Of a stretch of DNA of 64,000 nucleotides, positions 58,377 to 64,000 are shown piece by piece. Positions within the stretch are counted from its first letter, which is position 1; each line of letters begins with the position of its first letter. The position numbers and the translations under genes were made by a program. The notes below the pieces were generated by a model. That model searched no databases. It worked only from the letters and a program-made list of their open reading frames with translations, and was not told the DNA's origin. This DNA comes from Fimbriimonadaceae bacterium (GTDB taxonomy: Bacteria; Armatimonadota; Fimbriimonadia; Fimbriimonadales; Fimbriimonadaceae), in assembly GCA_019638795.1 (NCBI GenBank), contig JAHBTB010000002.1, positions 186,001-250,000 on the forward strand. The letters are read 5' to 3'.

Positions 58377-60377
58377 TCAGAAGAAGCGCTTCCACCAATC
58401 GACGATCTGCCCGAGCCGGTGCACCCGCAGGTCGGGCGGTCCGTTGCGGCTCATGCCGTGGCTTGTGCTCGACGGGTAGCGCACAAAGCGGGTCTCGACG
58501 CCCCTGGTCTTCAAGATCGCGAACACCTGCTCCCCCTGTTCGACGTTGCAACGCAAGTCGCCCTCGCTGTGGATGATGAGCATCGGCGTGTCCGCATTGT
58601 CGAAGTGGCTGACCGGCGATTGGTCCCACAAGACCTCGATGTCCTTGTACGAGCCCCAAGACTTGCCGCCGAAGTAGCCGTCCCGGTTGAGTGGATAGTC
58701 GCTGTTGCAGCCGGCGGAAAGCCAGTTGAAGACGCAGCGGTCGGTGATCGCGGCGCGATAAGCGTCGCTGTGGCCGACCGCCCAGTTGGTCATGTAGCCG
58801 CCGTACGACCCGCCCATGATGCCGACCTGGCCGCTCTTGATGAACGGCTGGTGTTGGGCCCAGTGGGTGACAGCCTGGACGTCCGCCCAGTCCTTGTCGC
58901 CCCATTTGCCCCGGATCGCCGCGCAGAAGGCTTCCCCGTATCCCTTGCTGCCCCGTGGGTTGCTGAAGACCACGACGTAGCCTTCGGCGGCGAGCACTTG
59001 GAACTCATGGAAGAAGGCTGTCCCATATTGGGCATGGGGTCCGCCGTGGACTTCGATGACGCAGGGGTACGTCTTCTTGGGGTTGAAGTCGGCCGGCTTG
59101 ACCACCCAGGTGTGGACCTTGACGCCGTCGGTGGAGTCAAGCCACATCTCTTCGACGGGGGCGACCTTCACCTTCTCAAAGTATTCCTGGTTGAAGTGGG
59201 TGAGCGTCTTCACCTTGCCGCCGACCAAGACACCTGCTTCGGTCAGGCTGCCAAAGTCGGCCACGGCCAGTCCCCGGACAGAACCGTCCTTACTGCTGGG
59301 CCCGACGTGGAGGGTGTGGACGCCCTCGGTGAGGAGCTTGACTCCGCCCTTTTTCGCGTCGACCTGGCCGACCTGGACGGAGCCGTGCCACCCGACCATG
59401 ACGGTCAGGGCCTTGCCGTCGGGGGTCCATTCCAAGAAGGCCCCGCCCGCCGCGCTGGTGTCGGTAAGGGTCATCGTGGCCAGGCAGTAGTCGTCCTTGT
59501 CGGTGAGGCACCTTTGGTCGCCTCCCTCTACGGGGGCGGTGTAGAGCCGGATGTTCCGGACACCCCACGGGTCGGACTTGTCGTGGTCCCCGAGGAATGC
59601 GACCGTGGTCCCGTCGGGAGAGACGACAGGCATGAACTTGTTCCCGGCGAGGAGCCCTTTCAGCATCTTCGCCTTGCCCTTGAGCGGGACGTGGTACAGC
59701 TGGTCGTCGGGCGGGGTCAAGACGGGGTCCTTCTCCGCCGAGTGGCTGACAATCAGCCCGCTGGAGTCGGGGAGCCAATCAAAGCCATAGTCGCCCATCG
59801 AGGCTTCGTCATAGAGCAACTTGTGCTTGCCGGTCTCAGCGTCGACGCAGTACAACTTGTAGCGCTGACCGCCAAAGTAGCCGTCGCCGTCCTCGCGGTA
59901 CCAGACGTCGTCGATGACCCAGGGAGGCGTGCTCAGGCCCTTCTCCTCCCGCTCTTTGGCGGCCTTTGTGGTGCGGTCCGGATGGGTCTCGCGGAAGGAG
60001 ACGACGAGGTGCTTGCCGTCGGGCGACCACTTGAACGCGCCGACGCTTCCTTCGGGGAACTGGGTCAGCTTCGCCGCCTCGCCACCGTCGACCGCGATCA
60101 GGTGGATTTGCGCCGTCGGCTTCTCTCGGCCCGAGACAAACGCGACCTTCTTGCCGTCTGGTGACCAACGCCCGTGGCCTGCTCCGCCTTCGCCCTGGGT
60201 GAGCTGCTTGACCGCCCCCGTGGCGACGTCGACCAAGAACAGGTTGTTGACGACTTTGTTCTTGTCGTTGACGACCGATTTCGTGACCAGCAAGGTCTTA
60301 CCGTCCGGAGACACTTGCGGGTCGGAAACAAGCTGAAAGAGCGCCAAGTCCTCGGCTTTGATCGCGCGGCGGGCCAT
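58377..60377 (-). CDS. S9-family prolyl oligopeptidase/acylaminoacyl-peptidase
   Basis: A 666-aa serine peptidase with an N-terminal beta-propeller of WSPDGK-type repeats (40-380) and a C-terminal alpha/beta-hydrolase. The nucleophile is in MGGSYGGYMTNW, the aspartate in IIHSEGDLRC and the histidine in SSTSHGMSR. No signal peptide is seen, so it probably works in the cytosol on peptides. A TAAAGT box lies 6 nt before the ATG. Confidence 0.92.
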   Translation of the reverse strand: MARRAIKAEDLALFQLVSDPQVSPDGKTLLVTKSVVNDKNKVVNNLFLVDVATGAVKQLTQGEGGAGHGRWSPDGKKVAFVSGREKPTAQIHLIAVDGGEAAKLTQFPEGSVGAFKWSPDGKHLVVSFRETHPDRTTKAAKEREEKGLSTPPWVIDDVWYREDGDGYFGGQRYKLYCVDAETGKHKLLYDEASMGDYGFDWLPDSSGLIVSHSAEKDPVLTPPDDQLYHVPLKGKAKMLKGLLAGNKFMPVVSPDGTTVAFLGDHDKSDPWGVRNIRLYTAPVEGGDQRCLTDKDDYCLATMTLTDTSAAGGAFLEWTPDGKALTVMVGWHGSVQVGQVDAKKGGVKLLTEGVHTLHVGPSSKDGSVRGLAVADFGSLTEAGVLVGGKVKTLTHFNQEYFEKVKVAPVEEMWLDSTDGVKVHTWVVKPADFNPKKTYPCVIEVHGGPHAQYGTAFFHEFQVLAAEGYVVVFSNPRGSKGYGEAFCAAIRGKWGDKDWADVQAVTHWAQHQPFIKSGQVGIMGGSYGGYMTNWAVGHSDAYRAAITDRCVFNWLSAGCNSDYPLNRDGYFGGKSWGSYKDIEVLWDQSPVSHFDNADTPMLIIHSEGDLRCNVEQGEQVFAILKTRGVETRFVRYPSSTSHGMSRNGPPDLRVHRLGQIVDWWKRFF

Positions 60378-60431
60378 CGCCGGACTTTACCTTTGGCGGG
60401 TCCGGCGGCCCCGACCTCGGGACGGAAGGTA

Positions 60432-61301
60432 TTACAGGATGACTTTGTTCAGCGGGTACTCGACGATGCCCGTCGCCCCGGCCTTCTTCAGCGCCGGGAC
60501 CAGGTCACGCACCTCCCGCTCGCTGAGGATCACTTCGGCGGCAAGCCAGGAAGGGTCGCTGAGCTGCGAAAGGGTCGGGTTCTTGAGCGACGGCAAGACG
60601 GCAAGGACCGCGTCCTTCTCGGCGACGGGGATGTTCATCTTGAGCCCCACCAACTTCGTGGCGTTGATCGCGCCGGTCAGCAGGATCGCCATGGAATCGA
60701 GCTTCTCCCTCTTCTCTGGGTCGTCCCATACCGAACGGCTGCACACAAACCGGGTGGTGGACGTGAGAAGGGTGTCCATGATCCGAAGTTTGTGGGCGCG
60801 CAGGCTGGAGCCCGTCTCGGTGTTGACGACGATGGCGGGGACAAGGCTGGGGACCTTGACCTCGCAAGCCCCCCAACTGAACTCGACCTTGACGTCAACG
60901 CCATGGTCGGCGAAGTACCGCTGGGTCATGCGGACGTACTCGGTGGCGACGGTCTGCCCGGCGAGGTCTTTCGCTGTCTGGTACGGGCTGTCCTCGTGGA
61001 CGGCGAGGACCACCCGGATGGGGTTGCTCGTCAGCTTGGAGTAGCGCAGTTCGCAAATCTCGTGGAGGTCGGCCTGGCAGTCGGTGATCCAGTCGTGGCC
61101 GGTCAGCCCCGCGTCGATGACGCCGTCTTCGATGAAGCGAGGGATCTCCTGGGGCCGGAGCAAGACCGGCTCGATCGTCTCGTCGTCGATGATCGGCTGG
61201 TAGCTTCGGCTGGCGGTGCGGATGGTGAACCCGGCCCGGCCGAACAAGCTGTAGGTCGCCTCTTCCAGGCTGCCCTTGGGAAGTCCGAGCCGCAGTCGCA
61301 T
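60432..61301 (-). CDS. hisG: ATP phosphoribosyltransferase, long form
   Basis: First enzyme of histidine synthesis, 289 aa, the long HisG with its own regulatory ACT-like C-terminal domain and no need of HisZ. RLGLPKGSLEEATYSLFGRAG and DAGLTGHDWI are typical, while DLAGQTVATEYVRMTQRYF lies in the catalytic part. ATG 61301 is preferred over GTG 61310, because TACCTT (61316-61311) is 9 nt before it. It is divergent from purS; no other his gene is in the window. Confidence 0.93.
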   Translation of the reverse strand: MRLRLGLPKGSLEEATYSLFGRAGFTIRTASRSYQPIIDDETIEPVLLRPQEIPRFIEDGVIDAGLTGHDWITDCQADLHEICELRYSKLTSNPIRVVLAVHEDSPYQTAKDLAGQTVATEYVRMTQRYFADHGVDVKVEFSWGACEVKVPSLVPAIVVNTETGSSLRAHKLRIMDTLLTSTTRFVCSRSVWDDPEKREKLDSMAILLTGAINATKLVGLKMNIPVAEKDAVLAVLPSLKNPTLSQLSDPSWLAAEVILSEREVRDLVPALKKAGATGIVEYPLNKVIL

Positions 61302-61394
61302 GTCGGCCACAAGGTACCCATGGGAGGGGTCGCGGGCCGGTCCTTTGGGTTGGCCCGGCCACGAGGGCCGACCACTACTGCCACAATCGCAGAT

Positions 61395-61628
61395 ATGGTC
61401 ACAGTCCGAGTCTTCGTCAACCTCAAGCCGTCGCTTTTGGACTCAGCCGGCCGGACGGTGACCGGTGCGCTGCACAAGTTGCAGTTCGACGAAGTCGCCG
61501 ACGCCCGGATCGGCAAGACGATCACCCTGAAGATGGAGAAGTTCGACGAGGAGCGGGTCAAAGCGATGTGCGCGAAGCTTCTCGCGAACCCGGTGATCGA
61601 GGACTACACCTACGAGGTCCTGAATTGA
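61395..61628 (+). CDS. purS: phosphoribosylformylglycinamidine synthase subunit PurS
   Basis: The small 77-aa bridging subunit of the three-part FGAM synthase. TVRVFVNLKPSLLDSAGRTV and the C-terminal LLANPVIEDYTYEV match. Its stop is inside the purQ start (TTGA). The purL gene is not in the window. Confidence 0.94.
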   Translation: MVTVRVFVNLKPSLLDSAGRTVTGALHKLQFDEVADARIGKTITLKMEKFDEERVKAMCAKLLANPVIEDYTYEVLN

Positions 61629-62311
61629 AGGTCGCCGTCGTCCAGTTCCCCGGCAGCAACTGCGACCAAGACGCCCTTTGGTCGTTGCGCGAGGACGTCG
61701 GCGTCGCGGCCGAGTACGTGTGGCACGACTCCACCTCGCTGGCCGGGTTCGACGCGGTGTTTGTGCCCGGCGGCTTCACCTACGGTGACTACCTGCGATG
61801 CGGCGCGATGGCGGCGACGGCCCCGGTGATGGACGAGGTGCGGCGGTTCGCCCGCGAGGGCCGGCCCGTCGCCGGTATCTGCAACGGCTTCCAGATTCTG
61901 TGCGAGGCACACATCTTGCCCGGCGCCCTGATGCAGAACGTCAACCAAAAATTCTTGGGCCAGGACTGCTATCTGAAGGCGGTGAACCGCACAAGCCCGT
62001 GGACAGAGCGTGTCGACGGCGTCATCCGTGTACCCATCGCCCATATGGAGGGCCGGTACGTCGCCGACGCCGAGACCCTGGCCCGACTGGAAGGCGAGGG
62101 CCTCGTGGCGTTCCGCTATGTTTCGCCGGAGGGAGAGGTGGCCGACCAGTGGAACCCCAACGGGGCCACCAACGCCATCGCCGGCGTCGTCAACCCGGCC
62201 GGAAACGTCCTTGGCATGATGCCCCACCCCGAGCGGGCGACGCGAAAACTACTGGGTTCTGACGACGGTCTGGCGGTTTTGGCGGCCTTTCGGACGTTGG
62301 CACTGAACTAA
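61625..62311 (+). CDS. purQ: phosphoribosylformylglycinamidine synthase subunit PurQ
   Basis: The glutaminase subunit, 228 aa, supplying ammonia to PurL. Start TTG 61625, overlapping purS. VAVVQFPGSNCDQDALWSL, PGGFTYGDYLRCGAMA, the nucleophile in VAGICNGFQILCEA and the His-Glu of MMPHPERA are intact. Confidence 0.96.
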   Translation: MKVAVVQFPGSNCDQDALWSLREDVGVAAEYVWHDSTSLAGFDAVFVPGGFTYGDYLRCGAMAATAPVMDEVRRFAREGRPVAGICNGFQILCEAHILPGALMQNVNQKFLGQDCYLKAVNRTSPWTERVDGVIRVPIAHMEGRYVADAETLARLEGEGLVAFRYVSPEGEVADQWNPNGATNAIAGVVNPAGNVLGMMPHPERATRKLLGSDDGLAVLAAFRTLALN

Positions 62312-62330
62312 CGCCGCCTCGAAAACGACC

Positions 62331-62336
62331 TATAAT
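62331..62336 (+). promoter_or_regulatory. -10 box of the NlpC/P60 gene
   Basis: A perfect TATAAT at 62331-62336. The ATG at 62335 overlaps it, so the real start is the next in-frame ATG at 62350, 13 nt after the box. Confidence 0.6.
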
Positions 62337-62349
62337 GTACGTGACGCCT

Positions 62350-63153
62350 ATGGAGATCCGACGCGCCCTCGGGTTCTTGGTGATGGCGGCCGCCACGGTG
62401 CCGGCCTTTGCCCAAGACGCCACCGCCGCCCAGCAAGCCAAGCCCGACCCGAATGTCAAGGTCATCGGACGCTTGGGCCAGGTCGTCGACGCCACGAGGA
62501 TCTTCCGCAACCGCAACATCAAATCGCGGACCCTGTCGAGCACCAAGCTGTACCAGTACCTGGTCGTCAACCCGACCGACAACCAGGAGTGGCTTGCGGT
62601 CGTGATGTCGGACGGGAGCACGGGCTACATCCTTTCTGACCGTGTCGCCCAGCTACCGTATGACGTCACCGCCGCCGCGACTCCCCAGCGGGGGGGCAGC
62701 TTGCCGAGCCGGAGTGGCTCGCCTGTCCGCACGGGCAACGGCCAAGACGCCCAGCTCAAGCAGGCGATGCTCAACTACAGTTTCAACTACATCGGCACCA
62801 AGTACGTTTGGGGCGGCACCGACCTCAAGAACGGCATCGACTGCAGCGGCTTCGTGATGAAGCTGTTCGGCAAGATCGGGGTCGACCTGCCGCGCACCGC
62901 CGACGAGCAGTCGCGGGTCGGCACGCCGGTCGAACGATTTGAAGACTTGCAACCAGGCGACCGGCTGTCCTTCTGGGAGTCCAAGCGCGGCAAGGTCGGG
63001 CACACCGGCATCTTCCTCGGATTCTTCCCGGACGGTGGCGCCTACTTCATCCACAGCAGCGGGACGCACCACGGGGTCGCGACCGACGACCTGCGGGAAG
63101 AGAAGTGGCGCAAGATCCTCGTCGCCGCCCGGCGGGACAAAGCAGGCAAGTAA
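62350..63153 (+). CDS. secreted NlpC/P60 peptidoglycan endopeptidase
   Basis: A 267-aa cell-wall hydrolase that cuts D-Glu-linked bonds in peptide stems. The signal peptide runs to FAQ. An SH3b-like region (about 40-105) precedes the NlpC/P60 domain with Cys in NGIDCSGFVMKLFG, the histidine in VGHTGIFLG and a second histidine in FIHSSGTHHG. The domain is at the C-terminus. It may act in growth or division; substrate specificity is not visible. Confidence 0.9.
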   Translation: MEIRRALGFLVMAAATVPAFAQDATAAQQAKPDPNVKVIGRLGQVVDATRIFRNRNIKSRTLSSTKLYQYLVVNPTDNQEWLAVVMSDGSTGYILSDRVAQLPYDVTAAATPQRGGSLPSRSGSPVRTGNGQDAQLKQAMLNYSFNYIGTKYVWGGTDLKNGIDCSGFVMKLFGKIGVDLPRTADEQSRVGTPVERFEDLQPGDRLSFWESKRGKVGHTGIFLGFFPDGGAYFIHSSGTHHGVATDDLREEKWRKILVAARRDKAGK

Positions 63154-63155
63154 CC

Positions 63156-63193
63156 TATAATTGGTGGAAAATCCACCACGCTGTGGGTAATAT
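63156..63193 (+). promoter_or_regulatory. promoter boxes and inverted repeat before the ATPase gene
   Basis: TATAAT (63156-63161), an inverted repeat GGTGGA-AAA-TCCACC (63163-63177) and a second -10-like TAATAT (63188-63193), 6 nt before GTG 63200, lie in the 46-bp gap. The repeat could be an operator. Confidence 0.4.
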
Positions 63194-63199
63194 TCCTCC

Positions 63200-64000
63200 G
63201 TGATCGAGCGGTTCGCCGAAACACGCGTCCGTGAGGCGCTTGCCGACACGCCAGTCGTCGCCTTGGTCGGCCCCCGGCAGTGTGGCAAGACGACCTTGGC
63301 CCAGGCGGTGCGACCCGAGCCGTACGTGACCCTGGACGACGACGTCGCCCTTGACCTGGCCCGCACCCGCCCGGCCGCTTTCGTGGCCAGCCATGCCCGA
63401 GGCGCCCTGATCGACGAAGTCCAACGCGCCCCCGGTGTGTTCCGCGCCCTCAAGTCGCTGGTTGACAAGGACCGCTCTCCGGGAAAGTTCCTCGTCACCG
63501 GTTCGGCGAACCTGCTGCTCCTTCCCAAGCTGGCCGAAAGTCTGGCGGGCCGGATGGAGACCATCGACCTCTGGCCCCTCTCGCAGGGGGAAGTAGAAGG
63601 CCGGCGCGAGGGTTTTGTCCCGTGGGCGTTTTCCGACGAACCGCCCGAACCCATTGACCCTGCCGTCGACTGGCGCGACCGCCTGAACCGGGGCGGGTTT
63701 CCCGAGCCGGCCCAGCGGGAAGGTGCCGCACGCCGTGAGGCATGGTTCTCGTCTTATGTCCGCGCCCTGGTGGAGCGTGACGTGCGCGACCTGGCCCGCG
63801 TGGACGGCGTCGTCCAGTTGCCGCGGCTCTTGCGGGCGGTGGCCACCGAGCCGTATGCCGTGGTCAACGTGACGTCGCTCTCCCGGGTGACCGCGATCCC
63901 GCCCTCCACCGTCAACCGGTACCTCTCTCTGCTGGAGGCCGTATATCTGGTGCGCTCGATCCCCGCATGGTCGGGAGGTGAGGCGAGGGTCGCCAAGTCG
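63200..64000 (+). CDS. AAA_14/DUF4143 ATPase, cut by the window end
   Basis: The first 267 codons of a P-loop ATPase. Start GTG 63200. Walker A VALVGPRQCGKTTLAQAV, Walker B ALIDEVQRAPGVFRALK and sensor LVTGSANLLLLPKL are seen. The region from WFSSYVRALVERDVRDLAR starts the DUF4143 domain, with a winged-helix TIPPSTVNRYLSLLE-like segment. Such ATPases occur with nuclease or helix-turn-helix domains in accessory DNA; their job is largely unknown. The 3' end is beyond the window. Confidence 0.88.
   Translation, partial: MIERFAETRVREALADTPVVALVGPRQCGKTTLAQAVRPEPYVTLDDDVALDLARTRPAAFVASHARGALIDEVQRAPGVFRALKSLVDKDRSPGKFLVTGSANLLLLPKLAESLAGRMETIDLWPLSQGEVEGRREGFVPWAFSDEPPEPIDPAVDWRDRLNRGGFPEPAQREGAARREAWFSSYVRALVERDVRDLARVDGVVQLPRLLRAVATEPYAVVNVTSLSRVTAIPPSTVNRYLSLLEAVYLVRSIPAWSGGEARVAKS

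Overview
The window is GC-rich DNA from a diderm bacterium with densely packed short operons. Lipid A genes (lpxC, lpxD), a BamA/TamB/Skp outer-membrane assembly operon, a UBact (Gram-negative Pup) and proteasome cluster, a Ro60 protein, a PEP-CTERM protein and a GYF/pseudopilin protein together suggest Armatimonadota, most likely Fimbriimonadia. That placement is inferred from gene content, not from a marker-gene tree.

Layout. 1-2246: Ro60 (rsr, cut by the window edge) with a long leader that holds a tRNA-like fold, a possible Y RNA, then a leader with a strong hairpin terminator before mgtE. 2247-6117: mgtE, then convergent yceD-plsX-fabH. 6185-11466: an HDOD protein, a lipoprotein, then dop-ubact-prcB, and a convergent beta-barrel gene. 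11605-15770: glyS, an OsmC peroxidase with an operator-like palindrome, and an FAD oxidoreductase. 15771-16689: a toxin-antitoxin-like pair in less GC-rich DNA. 16690-26566: the envelope operon tamB-bamA-skp-lipoprotein-lpxD-lpxC. 26608-34114: lipA, redoxin, MFS, sugar isomerase, DinB, priA and a GYF/pseudopilin gene. 34121-37168: a solute-binding protein fused to its ABC permease, and a PEP-CTERM protein. 37375-42708: recA-recX-rny-ymdB, a Gly-rich/PKD secreted protein and cdsA. 42709-49218: a perfect parS site, valS, a split comEC, dciA, recF and a DnaA-box region. 49219-64000: RDD/DUF58, a glycoside hydrolase, rhodanese-acyl-CoA ligase, a dgcA/dgcN-like D-glutamate pair, an S9 peptidase, hisG, purS-purQ, an NlpC/P60 protein and an AAA ATPase cut by the right edge.

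How it works together. The parS site, recF, the helicase-loader homologue dciA and the DnaA boxes upstream of recF suggest the window lies near the chromosome origin, although dnaA and dnaN are not here. RNA metabolism is well represented (Ro60, RNase Y, YmdB), as is protein turnover (UBact/proteasome, S9 peptidase). Many genes that begin a transcription unit have a TANNNT box only 6-10 nt before the start codon, so leaderless transcription appears common.

The items most worth a second look are the possible Y RNA, the reduced UBact cluster, the receptor-permease fusion, the TACTGG motif family around recA, the short RNase Y, the frameshifted comEC, and the possible origin with its parS site.
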